Of a DNA stretch of 64,000 nt, positions 16,424 through 24,175 are shown one piece after another. The stretch is from the NCBI GenBank assembly GCA_028285035.1, contig JANQQF010000128.1, positions 38,640-102,639 of the forward strand, given 5' to 3'. The DNA is from Phycisphaerae bacterium. GTDB lineage: Bacteria > Chloroflexota > Anaerolineae > 4572-78 > J111. The position numbers were made by a program, and so were the translations under genes. The notes under the pieces are model-generated. The model was given only the letters and a program-made list of their open reading frames with translations. It did not search any database and had not been told where the DNA came from. How positions within the stretch are numbered: the stretch's first letter is position 1; every line of letters starts with the position of its first letter.

Positions 16424-17917
16424 ATGGAATTTTTACTAGCTGGTTTAGAACAACTGTTACAGACTCAGGTGTTACTGGCTTTAGTCTCTGGGGCCATTAT
16501 CGGGGTGGTCATTGGGGCGATTCCAGGGGTGGGACCTGCGGTAGCAATTGCTATTCTGTTGCCCGTGACCTTCGCGATGGAACCGCTAACAGGGCTAACC
16601 CTCCTGCTGGGGATTTATGCGGCGGGGATGTATGGCGGGGCCATTCCCTCCATTTTGATTAACACGCCGGGTACGGTGGTTAACGTATTGACCACCTACG
16701 ACGGATATCCTCTAACCAAACGGGGAGAGGGCCGGAGGGCCTTAACCTTAGCCTACACCTCCTCTTTTGTTGGCGGTATTTTTAGTGTCGTGGTGTTGAT
16801 GATGCTGGCTTTGCCCCTTGCTAACTTTGCCAAGCGTTTTGGCTCGGCAGAATTTGCGATGGCCGCCTTGTTTGCGATGGTGATTGTGGTGGTCGCGCAC
16901 CGCGAGAAGGCCCTTCAGGCGGCGATGACGTTAGGGCTGGGGCTTCTGTGTGCCACCGTTGGGATTGAGCAAGCTTTTGTGACCCAGCGTTTTACGTTTG
17001 GTCAATCGTGGCTCTTAAGCGGGATACCCCTCATTCCGATGGTGCTAGGACTGTTTGCGATGTCTCAGGGGTTGACCTTGCTGATAGACAAACAAGATCG
17101 CGCCCAAACGCCGAAGTTGGAAGGTAGTGCATTTTCAGGATTGATCGAGGTCTTTAAATACCCGCGCACGCTTTTTGCCTCGTCGGGATTTGGGGTAGTA
17201 ATGGGGATTTTGCCTGGCGTTGGGGAATTTATGGCCCAATTCTTTAGCTACTCGTTGGCCCAGCGCTTTTCAAAGGAGCCGGAGAAGTTTGGCGATGGGG
17301 CCCCAGAAGGCATTATTGCCTCAGAAGCGGCGAACAATGCGGTCCCCGCTTCGGCGATGATTCCACTTTTGGCCTTGGGAATTCCTGGTGAGGCTCTCAC
17401 CGCGATGATGCTCTCAGTCTTTTTTGTGCACAATGTTATCCCTGGCCCAGCCCTCTTTGAACAACGTCCAGAATTTATTATGGGGCTTTTCTTAAGTTTG
17501 TTCGTCACAAACATTGTGATTTTATTGTTCCTGCTTTTGACGACCCGTTGGCTTGTCAAAATCACCACGGTTGACCCCCGCTTTATCGGGGTCGTGGTCT
17601 TGACCCTCAGTTTGATTGGAACCTACACCAGTGGCTACAAATTGACCGATCCGTTGATCGCCCTGTTCTTCGCCTTCTTAGGCTATATCTTTTATCGTAT
17701 CGATGTGCCTGCTGTGCCGATTGTCCTCGGCCTTGTGCTTGGGCCAATCTTTGAAGCCCGTTTTCGTCAAGCCGTGGGCGCGGCGGGTGGTGACATGACC
17801 ATTTTCTTTACTCGCCCGATTGCTTTTGGCTTAATCATCATTATGGTTCTCACCGTGGGTGCTTTTATGTACAGTAGCTATCGTCAATCGCAACAGGTCA
17901 AAATTGTTGAGGGGTGA
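16424..17917 (+). CDS. tctA: TctA-family large membrane subunit of tripartite tricarboxylate transporter
   Basis: The 497-residue protein has about 11-12 membrane helices and the family's glycine-rich signatures: GAIPGVGPAVAIAI near residues 27-40, SILINTPGT near 70, and the second half repeat GILPGVGEFMAQF near 265. TctA is the ion-coupled permease; the cargo in known systems is citrate, terephthalate or other carboxylates. In this island it probably imports the carboxylated substrate for the surrounding enzymes. It is translationally adjacent to tctB (no gap) with GAGGA before the ATG. Confidence 0.92.
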   Translation: MEFLLAGLEQLLQTQVLLALVSGAIIGVVIGAIPGVGPAVAIAILLPVTFAMEPLTGLTLLLGIYAAGMYGGAIPSILINTPGTVVNVLTTYDGYPLTKRGEGRRALTLAYTSSFVGGIFSVVVLMMLALPLANFAKRFGSAEFAMAALFAMVIVVVAHREKALQAAMTLGLGLLCATVGIEQAFVTQRFTFGQSWLLSGIPLIPMVLGLFAMSQGLTLLIDKQDRAQTPKLEGSAFSGLIEVFKYPRTLFASSGFGVVMGILPGVGEFMAQFFSYSLAQRFSKEPEKFGDGAPEGIIASEAANNAVPASAMIPLLALGIPGEALTAMMLSVFFVHNVIPGPALFEQRPEFIMGLFLSLFVTNIVILLFLLLTTRWLVKITTVDPRFIGVVVLTLSLIGTYTSGYKLTDPLIALFFAFLGYIFYRIDVPAVPIVLGLVLGPIFEARFRQAVGAAGGDMTIFFTRPIAFGLIIIMVLTVGAFMYSSYRQSQQVKIVEG

Positions 17918-17947
17918 TAGGGTTAATTAGGAATTGGTAAATCGTAG

Positions 17948-18076
17948 AAAATGAGAAGCCTGTAGGCCTTCTACAAAAAGAAAGAAACGTCAGGTCACTC
18001 CCGCGTGTTTTTGGCGGGAGTCCACTGTTCGCTACCCCAACCAGTGGATACCCGACAACTTCATTCGGGTATGACA
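17948..18076 (-). repeat. Dispersed palindromic element A, copy 3 (inverted), with attached hairpin
   Basis: Read on the minus strand this copy matches the order of copy 1 at 3271-3403: TGTCATACCCGAATG..., CCCGCC...GCGGGAGTGA, TTTCTTTC, then an AGAAGGCC-type hairpin. The match includes the attached hairpin, so the transposed or copied unit is longer than the core. Confidence 0.78.
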
Positions 18077-18089
18077 CAAACCAACTAGT

Positions 18090-18200
18090 TTCTTAGGAGC
18101 GGAACGCGGTGGAGCACAGAGAGAAATCTTTCGATCCGTTGACAAAGTATTATCGAGTGGGGAAGATTTCTCGGCGAAAAGATGCCTCGAAATGATATGC
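18090..18200. repeat. Nested palindromic element B, decayed copy
   Basis: GAGAGAAATCTTTC on the left, GAAGATTTCTCGGCGAAAAGATGCCTCGAAATGATA on the right in two blocks, matching the right half of the copy at 15641-15755; the left outer arm is not recognisable. It directly follows element A copy 3, as the B fragment at 3409 directly follows element A copy 1. Together with element A it fills most of the 358-bp gap between tctA and the monooxygenase gene. Confidence 0.65.
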
Positions 18201-18275
18201 CCGAGCCGAATAGGGCCACTTCTTAACCAATGACTGAGAAGAGTAAGTCGTTGTTTCATCAATAAGGACAGTTGA

Positions 18276-19208
18276 ATGACCCCGAAAATTATGTTTCTCC
18301 TCAGCGAGAACTGGACCATTACCCAAGGTCAGAATTTGCGTTCACTTGTGGATTGGGCAGTGATGGCAGAGGCGGCTGGCATTGATGCAGTGATGATTAG
18401 CGAGCATATTTCGCTGGGGCCAGCGGCTGGGGCCAAAGGTCGTGAACCCAATGAGCGGGCTTATATGGCCCCTGGCAATCAAGACCCGGCCACGCCCTGG
18501 CCTGACTCGCTGCTCCTCCTCAGCGCTATTGCGGCTCGAACGACCAAACTCCGCCTCTTTGCGGGGGCGATTATCGCGCCCCTGCGACATCCGGTTCATC
18601 TTGCGAAACAGTTGGCGACGCTGGACTGTCTCTCCGAAGGACGACTTATCGTGCAGCCGACGGTCAGTTGGCTCAAGGATGAGTACGATCATTTAGGCGT
18701 GCCCTTTAAAAAGCGTGGCAAGTTGCTGGATGAGCATCTGGAAGCGTGGCAATTGCTTTGGCAAGAATCACCCGCCACCTTCAATGGTGAGTTTTATCAA
18801 TTTGAAGATTGCTACTGCGATCCCAAGCCGTGGCGAGATGGTGGCCCCAAATTGTGGTTTGGCGGGCAGTCGTTGCACGAACCGTTGATGCGTCGGCTGC
18901 TCAAATATGGTAGCGGCTTTCATCCCTTCGGTGCCCCTTCCAATGAGGATTTGGCCTACTTAGCCAATTCATTGGCCGAAGCAGGCCGTGATATGAGCGA
19001 GATCGAAATGATCGGTGGCATTCGGGCGACATTCCCCGATACCGACTCCCCAGCCGATCTCGAATTGGCGTTAGAGTCGATCCCGCCCCAAATTGAGAAA
19101 GGGTTCACCACCTTCTGTGTCAAACCCAATCAGTTTATCGATGATGCGGCCCAGATGGAGGAGTTTTGCGAACGGTTGGTAGCAGGATTTGCCACAATGA
19201 GCGTTTAG
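18276..19208 (+). CDS. Luciferase-like (LLM, F420- or FMNH2-dependent) monooxygenase/oxidoreductase
   Basis: This 310-residue TIM-barrel protein has the LLM features GIDAVMISEH near residue 35, TTKLRLFAGAIIAPLRHPVHLAKQLATLDCLSEGRL in blocks over 88-125, and GPKLWFGGQS near 192. Members use reduced flavin or F420 to oxidise small organics. The cofactor cannot be settled from sequence; an FMN reductase is not encoded nearby, which mildly favours F420 or a reductase from elsewhere. It precedes the amine oxidase by 18 bp, suggesting co-transcription and consecutive or parallel oxidation steps. The ATG lies downstream of AAGGACAG. Confidence 0.83.
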   Translation: MTPKIMFLLSENWTITQGQNLRSLVDWAVMAEAAGIDAVMISEHISLGPAAGAKGREPNERAYMAPGNQDPATPWPDSLLLLSAIAARTTKLRLFAGAIIAPLRHPVHLAKQLATLDCLSEGRLIVQPTVSWLKDEYDHLGVPFKKRGKLLDEHLEAWQLLWQESPATFNGEFYQFEDCYCDPKPWRDGGPKLWFGGQSLHEPLMRRLLKYGSGFHPFGAPSNEDLAYLANSLAEAGRDMSEIEMIGGIRATFPDTDSPADLELALESIPPQIEKGFTTFCVKPNQFIDDAAQMEEFCERLVAGFATMSV

Positions 19209-19226
19209 AGCATTAGATAAAATCTT

Positions 19227-20540
19227 ATGAGTACTCAATTAGACTATGACGTCATTATTATCGGTGGTGGTTTTGCCGGATTGACTGTAGCCCGTGAGTT
19301 GAGCGGGCGAGGTCTCAAATTAGCCCTGCTTGAGGCCAGAGATCGACTAGGTGGGCGAGCTTGGACGCAGGAATGGGATGGACAACTGCAAGAGTTGGGC
19401 GGCGGTTGGGTGCAATGGTCGCAGCCGCATGTTTGGGCCGAAATCACGCGCTATGGTCTTGATCTGTTTGAACGTCCTGGCTGGCCTAAATCATATGATA
19501 CACCGCTTCATGTGTTGGTCGATGGGGAGATTATCATGCGAACGATGGCCGAGAATATGGGGCAAATTTTCCCATTAATTGCTGAGTTTGCCGCACCTGC
19601 CGCCTCGGTTTTTCCTTGGCCGTATGATCCACACCGTTCGTTAGGCCAGCTTGAACAATACGATCATTTATCCAATCAGGATCGTCTCGACGAGATGGAT
19701 CTGACGCCATTGCAACGCACATTGATGTCACGGTTCCTGTCGATGCAACCCCACAATCATCCCAGAACAAGCAGCTATGTCGAATTTCTGCGCTGGTATG
19801 CCTTGACCCATCACAGTCTTGAGGTCTATGTCTCGACCACTGCTCGCTACCAATTCACCGACGGCACCCAGGCCTTGGTTCAAGCAATGTTAGGAGACAT
19901 TGAGGCAGACATTCGATTGGAGCAGCCAGTTCAAGCCGTTCATCAAGATGATGACGGGGTGACAGTGACAACAACAGGGGAGACGCTTTCGGCAAAGCAC
20001 GTTGTTTTAGCGGTGCCGATTAATGTGCTCAACAGTATTGACTTCTCGCCTCCCCTAAATGAGGCCAAACAAGCCTTGTCACGGGAACGGCATACGGGAT
20101 CTGGGCAAAAGCTGTTTGTCAAAATCAAAGGCTACTGGCCCGATCTTAACTGTGCGGCTGATGCGGATGCCCTAATTACAACGGTGCTAGTGCAAGAGGC
20201 GACAGACACTGAAACATTACTTGTCCTATTCACGGTCAATGATCATCTGCTTCCCGTTACAAAGGAGTCGATCGAAGTGGCCCTGCGTCAATTTGAGCCT
20301 GAGATTGAGGTGTGGGATTTTATGTTCCACAATTGGGTCGAAGACCTCTATGCCTTGGGGACTTGGTGTAGTTACCGCCCTGGCCAAACTTCAAAATATC
20401 TTGCTGAAGCCCAGGCGTCAGAAGGTCGGCTCTTCTTTTCCGGAGCTGATTTGGCGAATGGCTGGCGTGGCTTTTTTGATGGGGCAATTGAGAGTGGGTT
20501 ACGTGTGGCGCGGGATGTTAGACAAGTGCTTGAAGCGTAA
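19227..20540 (+). CDS. FAD-dependent amine oxidase (monoamine-oxidase family)
   Basis: The 437-residue flavoprotein has the N-terminal dinucleotide motif VIIIGGGFAGL, the family's second signature EARDRLGGRAWT, and the C-terminal FAD-contact block LFFSGADLANGWRGFFDGAIESG in two parts. This architecture is that of MAO/putrescine-oxidase-type enzymes, which oxidise primary or secondary amines to imines and then aldehydes. Its natural partners here are the PLP decarboxylase (makes an amine) and the aldehyde dehydrogenase (uses the aldehyde). No signal peptide is seen, so it is cytoplasmic. Alternative substrates for the fold include amino acids and polyamines. Confidence 0.86.
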   Translation: MSTQLDYDVIIIGGGFAGLTVARELSGRGLKLALLEARDRLGGRAWTQEWDGQLQELGGGWVQWSQPHVWAEITRYGLDLFERPGWPKSYDTPLHVLVDGEIIMRTMAENMGQIFPLIAEFAAPAASVFPWPYDPHRSLGQLEQYDHLSNQDRLDEMDLTPLQRTLMSRFLSMQPHNHPRTSSYVEFLRWYALTHHSLEVYVSTTARYQFTDGTQALVQAMLGDIEADIRLEQPVQAVHQDDDGVTVTTTGETLSAKHVVLAVPINVLNSIDFSPPLNEAKQALSRERHTGSGQKLFVKIKGYWPDLNCAADADALITTVLVQEATDTETLLVLFTVNDHLLPVTKESIEVALRQFEPEIEVWDFMFHNWVEDLYALGTWCSYRPGQTSKYLAEAQASEGRLFFSGADLANGWRGFFDGAIESGLRVARDVRQVLEA

Positions 20541-20572
20541 ATTATGAGTTGCAAACCAAGTTGTATGTTGTG

Positions 20573-20618
20573 CACGTGATGCGTAATGTGTGAACTAGTC
20601 ACGTGACACATATTACGC
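20573..20618. repeat. Iterated-word hairpin (ACGTGATGCGTAAT words)
   Basis: GCGTAATGTGT (20581-20591) pairs with ACACATATTACGC (20606-20618) with one bulge. An overlapping alternative is CACGTGA (20573-20579) with TCACGTG (20599-20605). The words resemble those of the hairpin at 10871-10914. It lies between the amine oxidase and sulfotransferase genes. Confidence 0.6.
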
Positions 20619-20683
20619 CTATCCGATTAGAAATTAGTGCGATAATAATTGCCCACTAAACATTTTACTCTTGGAGGAACAAC

Positions 20684-21610
20684 ATGGCTGACGAATTTTT
20701 AGACGAAATTGCGGAACTGTATAAAACCAAAGATTACGCCAAAATTGTGGAACTTTGGGGGAGGGATGGCTCTAACTCTCACGAATTCAAACAAGCAATC
20801 TATCAAAATTACCAACCCAAAGCGAATGATCTCATTATCTCCACCTACCCTAAAAGTGGCACCACTTGGACAATGCAGATGGCCTATCAAATCGGCTATC
20901 TTGGTGAAGGTGACTTTGAACATATTGATCGCGTTGTTTCGTGGCCTGATAAGCTTGTTCCTCTGGAGACGCCGGAGGTGGATGATGTCAGCCACCTGGC
21001 CGACTCACCGACAGGTTTGCACGTGATTAAGGGGCATCTTGAAACCAAGTATGTTCCTTACACGCCAGAGGCGAAATATATTTCGGTGGTACGTGATCCC
21101 AAAGATATGCTGGTGTCGTTGGTTCACTTTGAAAATGGGTTTAATAAACTGCTGTTTGATGAAATCGTACCACCTCAGGTGTGGATTGATACCTTTCAAA
21201 CCGATAACTTTATCTATCAACCCTGGGCGATGTTTATCGATGGCTGGTGGTCGCGTAGCGAGCAGTACGACAATGTCTTAATCTTGATTTATGAAGAGAT
21301 GAAGGCTGACCCGGTTGGAACGGTCCAAAAAATTGCCGATTTTGTGGGGATCAGCTTGACCCCCGAACAGTTCGACAAAGTGGTTGAAAAGAGCAGCTTT
21401 GCTTATATGAAAGCTAACAATCAAAAATTTGATCCACCCGCTTGGGAGTCTGGCCACGTGCCCTTGATACGTGATGGTAAAACAGGCAGTGCTAAAACAT
21501 TGCTCACGAAGGAGCAACAGGCTTCTGTTGATGCCTTCTGCATTCGTGAGCTTGAGCGACTCGGCTCTACATTCCCGTATCAACAGAAGTTTAAGGTTGT
21601 GACATTGTAA
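20684..21610 (+). CDS. Cytosolic-type (SULT1-like) PAPS-dependent sulfotransferase
   Basis: The 308-residue protein has the whole set of cytosolic sulfotransferase signatures: the 5'-phosphosulfate loop YPKSGTTW (Lys57), a catalytic His in VIKGHLE (His118), the 3'-phosphate site VVRDPKDMLVS (Arg137, Ser145) and a C-terminal RDGKTGSAK, the GxxGxxK PAPS clamp. It would transfer a sulfuryl group from PAPS to a hydroxyl or amine acceptor. This type acts on phenols, catecholamines and steroids in animals. Its presence in a catabolic cluster is unusual, since it would cap rather than degrade a substrate. The ATG follows TTGGAGGA. A half-site ACTAAAC of the TetR operator lies at about 20655. Confidence 0.88.
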   Translation: MADEFLDEIAELYKTKDYAKIVELWGRDGSNSHEFKQAIYQNYQPKANDLIISTYPKSGTTWTMQMAYQIGYLGEGDFEHIDRVVSWPDKLVPLETPEVDDVSHLADSPTGLHVIKGHLETKYVPYTPEAKYISVVRDPKDMLVSLVHFENGFNKLLFDEIVPPQVWIDTFQTDNFIYQPWAMFIDGWWSRSEQYDNVLILIYEEMKADPVGTVQKIADFVGISLTPEQFDKVVEKSSFAYMKANNQKFDPPAWESGHVPLIRDGKTGSAKTLLTKEQQASVDAFCIRELERLGSTFPYQQKFKVVTL

Positions 21611-21633
21611 ATGGGGCTGATGAAGTAGGATTG

Positions 21634-21680
21634 GCAGGTAAATACATTCCCAGCCTTCCAATCTTCCAATCTTCCAAAAC
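21634..21680. repeat. Short direct repeat of CTTCCAAT word with partial hairpin
   Basis: Three successive copies of CTTCCAA(T) occur near 21654-21678, with a partly complementary GGATTGGCAGG upstream near 21629. It looks like a weaker relative of the other iterated-word hairpins and sits after the sulfotransferase gene. Confidence 0.45.
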
Positions 21681-21750
21681 TATTCGTTTATTTGATGATT
21701 TCAATTTGTTAAATTACTGTGAGGACTAAGACACATCCACCTAAAAGCAT

Positions 21751-21795
21751 TTGCAAAAGGCTACTCCCTATGATAACCTACTAAACGGTTTAGTA
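21751..21795 (+). promoter_or_regulatory. Promoter with TetR-type operator O2 before the NicX-like operon
   Basis: TTGCAA (21751-21756), 17 bp, then TAACCT (21774-21779) form the promoter. The last T of the -10 begins the perfect palindrome TACTAAAC-G-GTTTAGTA (21779-21795). The geometry is the same as at 11903-11949. The operon that follows ends with a TetR gene, so negative autoregulation is the simplest reading. Confidence 0.78.
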
Positions 21796-21821
21796 ATTTT
21801 GTTTATAGGGAAAGGAGAATC

Positions 21822-22868
21822 ATGTTACGTGAAAGAATTGAAGGAAAGTGGATCGCTTCATTCCGGCGTGTTTTTGCCTTGTGTGGTATTGAAAAAGGCA
21901 CCCCTGTCGCGATTGTTGCCGAGTCACAATCGCGTCCCGTGTTGAGCCAACTGGCTGAGCTGGCCTGTTATGATTTGGGGGCTGATTTTTACACGATTGT
22001 GCTGCCGACGCCGGAGCAGAGTGCCCCTGTGCCCGTACGCTCGACTGGCTCAAGTGACGCCATTCAGCACAAACGACCTGTCATCGAAGCGCTCAAGCAT
22101 TCCGAAATTATCGTCGATGTGACCGTTGAGGGTTTGGTCCATGCCCCAGAGATGCCAGAAATCCACGCGGCGGGGACGCGGCTGCTGATGATTTGTAACG
22201 AGCATCCCGAGGTGTTGGAGCGGCTGGAGCCAAAGCCTGAGCTTGGTCCCAAGGTGGCCTTGGGTATCGAGATGCTGGCGAACGCCAAACAGATGACGGT
22301 CACCAGCAGGGCGGGGACTCATTTGGATATTAACATTATCGATGCCCCCAGTGGGGGAACACCTGGCTTTTCGACAGAGCCTAGCTCCGTGGCCCATTGG
22401 CCGGGTGGGTTGTGCCTTTGCTTCCCCCGCGAGGGGTGTGTGAATGGTCAAATTGTGATGGATGTGGGCGATTTGAATCTGACATTCAAGCGCTATTTGC
22501 AAGACCCTATCACTCTGAAGGTTGAGCAGGATTTTGTGACCGATATTTCGGGTAAGGGTTTAGATGCGGACTTGTTCCGCAGTTATTTGGCGGCTTGGGA
22601 TGATCCCATTGCCTACGGCTTTTCGCACGTCGGTTGGGGGATGAACCCAGCGGCGCGTTGGGACTCGCTGGCCTTGTATGACAAAAAAGATTTGCAGGCG
22701 ACCGAATTTCGGGCCTTTGCGGGTAACTTTTTATTTTCGACGGGATCAAACCAAGAGGCAGGCCGTTTTACCTTAGGTCATTTTGATCTACCGATGCGGC
22801 ATTGCACGATTGCGCTTGATGGTGAGGTTGTGGTGAAAGACGGTATTTTACAAGGAGATTTGGCGTGA
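21822..22868 (+). CDS. NicX-like 2,5-dihydroxypyridine-dioxygenase / M29-type aminopeptidase-fold protein
   Basis: The 348-residue protein has the length and layout of NicX, the Fe(II) enzyme that opens 2,5-dihydroxypyridine in nicotinate degradation. The His-Ser-His-Asp iron-ligand series I recall for NicX (around 265, 302, 318, 320) has counterparts at His269 (GFSHVGWG), Ser306, His320 and Asp322 (LGHFDLP), with His192 in AHWPGG. The order and spacing agree, but an alignment is needed. It heads a four-gene operon joined by 4-bp overlaps and controlled by operator O2. The alpha/beta hydrolase two genes on could play the NicD (N-formylmaleamate deformylase) part. A true peptidase role is less likely given the length and context. 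Confidence 0.75.
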   Translation: MLRERIEGKWIASFRRVFALCGIEKGTPVAIVAESQSRPVLSQLAELACYDLGADFYTIVLPTPEQSAPVPVRSTGSSDAIQHKRPVIEALKHSEIIVDVTVEGLVHAPEMPEIHAAGTRLLMICNEHPEVLERLEPKPELGPKVALGIEMLANAKQMTVTSRAGTHLDINIIDAPSGGTPGFSTEPSSVAHWPGGLCLCFPREGCVNGQIVMDVGDLNLTFKRYLQDPITLKVEQDFVTDISGKGLDADLFRSYLAAWDDPIAYGFSHVGWGMNPAARWDSLALYDKKDLQATEFRAFAGNFLFSTGSNQEAGRFTLGHFDLPMRHCTIALDGEVVVKDGILQGDLA

Positions 22869-24175
22869 TTGAGACCTATTACAACTTGGATGAATTGAGT
22901 AATGAGCAGATTGAACTGCTACGTTTGGCTGATAAATTAGGGCGAGAGAACTTCGCCCCGCGTACATTTGAGCATGATGTCGAGGCGAGTTTCCCCACCG
23001 AAAATTACAACGATTTACGGGATAATGGCTTTCTCAAATTGTGTGTACCAAAAGCGTATGGTGGATTGGGGGCCGATGTTTTTACCTATGCTTTGGTGGC
23101 TGCCGAGATTGGCAAGCATTGCGGCTCAACAGCGCTGACCTTTAACATGCACACCTCAGCGATGTTGTGGATGAATTACATGGTTGATATGGAAACCCTG
23201 ACCGAAGAGGAACAGGCTGAGTTCGCCTGCCTGCGGGAAAAGCAGTTCCAGCGGGCAGTGGAAGAGGGCGCTATTTTCTCACAGCCCATCTCCGAAGGGG
23301 GCATCAATTGGACCTCAAAGCCGATTGCCACCAACTGCCGTAAGGTCGATGACGGATTTGTGATCAATGGCCGTAAGAAGTTTGCTTCGCTGGCGGGTAA
23401 TTGTGATTACTATTGTATTTTGTGTACCGAGCATTTTGAAGGCAAAGAGCCTAGCCACGAGGATACGATGATTTTCTCCGTCCATAAAGATACACCAGGG
23501 GTGAGCATCGTTGGTGATTGGAATCCCTTGGGCATGCGGGGTACGGTTTCGCGTGATCTCATCCTTGAAGATGTGTTTGTTAGCGATGATGAGCGAATGA
23601 TGCCACGTGGTGCTTTTAATAAAACGTTAGCCTATTGGCCTCACATGTATGCTTTGCTCTCACCGACCTATATGGGGGTGGCCCAAGGGGCGTATGACTT
23701 CACGGTGCAATACTTGAAGGGCGAGTTGCCGGGGCAATATCCGGTTGATCGACGGGTCTACCCAACTAAACGAATGGCGGTGGCCCGGATGTACATTATG
23801 CTGATGCAGACCCGCACGTTGTGGTATCAAGCGATGAAAGAAGCCAAGGCGTTCCCTAGCAAAGAAGAAGTGCTTCGTCTATACGCTGCGATGTATATCG
23901 TAATGGAAAATGCGAATGCGATTGCCGCCCTTGCGATCCGTACCTGTGGGGGCCAGTCGATGTTGAAAACATTGCCGTTAGAGCGGATGTATCGGGATAG
24001 CCGTTGTGGTTCGCTGATGTTGCCTTATACAGCGGAGATTATGGAAGACTATCTGAGCGTATTAACATTGTATGAGGCTGAAGAGGTTGATACCATTGCC
24101 GCCGATACTGTTTCGGCGCGAGCTTCAATGTGGCGACCAGCCAGTGTGTCAGATCGAATTGCGGCGGCTCGATGA
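22865..24175 (+). CDS. Acyl-CoA-dehydrogenase-superfamily flavoprotein
   Basis: The 436-residue protein has the ACAD domain order: N-terminal helices with YGGLGADVFTYALVAAEIG, the flavin-binding beta region FSQPISEGG...GFVINGRKKFASLAGNCDYY, and a C-terminal helical bundle. The usual catalytic-Glu motif (YEGT type) is not seen; the corresponding region reads SLMLPYTAEIMED. That makes it as likely to be a flavin-dependent oxygenase or oxidase of the ACAD fold (DszC- or nitroalkane-oxidase-like) as a classical dehydrogenase. The GTG start overlaps the previous stop (GTGA), and the next gene overlaps its stop by ATGA, so it is an obligate member of the TetR operon. Confidence 0.8.
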   Translation: MIETYYNLDELSNEQIELLRLADKLGRENFAPRTFEHDVEASFPTENYNDLRDNGFLKLCVPKAYGGLGADVFTYALVAAEIGKHCGSTALTFNMHTSAMLWMNYMVDMETLTEEEQAEFACLREKQFQRAVEEGAIFSQPISEGGINWTSKPIATNCRKVDDGFVINGRKKFASLAGNCDYYCILCTEHFEGKEPSHEDTMIFSVHKDTPGVSIVGDWNPLGMRGTVSRDLILEDVFVSDDERMMPRGAFNKTLAYWPHMYALLSPTYMGVAQGAYDFTVQYLKGELPGQYPVDRRVYPTKRMAVARMYIMLMQTRTLWYQAMKEAKAFPSKEEVLRLYAAMYIVMENANAIAALAIRTCGGQSMLKTLPLERMYRDSRCGSLMLPYTAEIMEDYLSVLTLYEAEEVDTIAADTVSARASMWRPASVSDRIAAAR

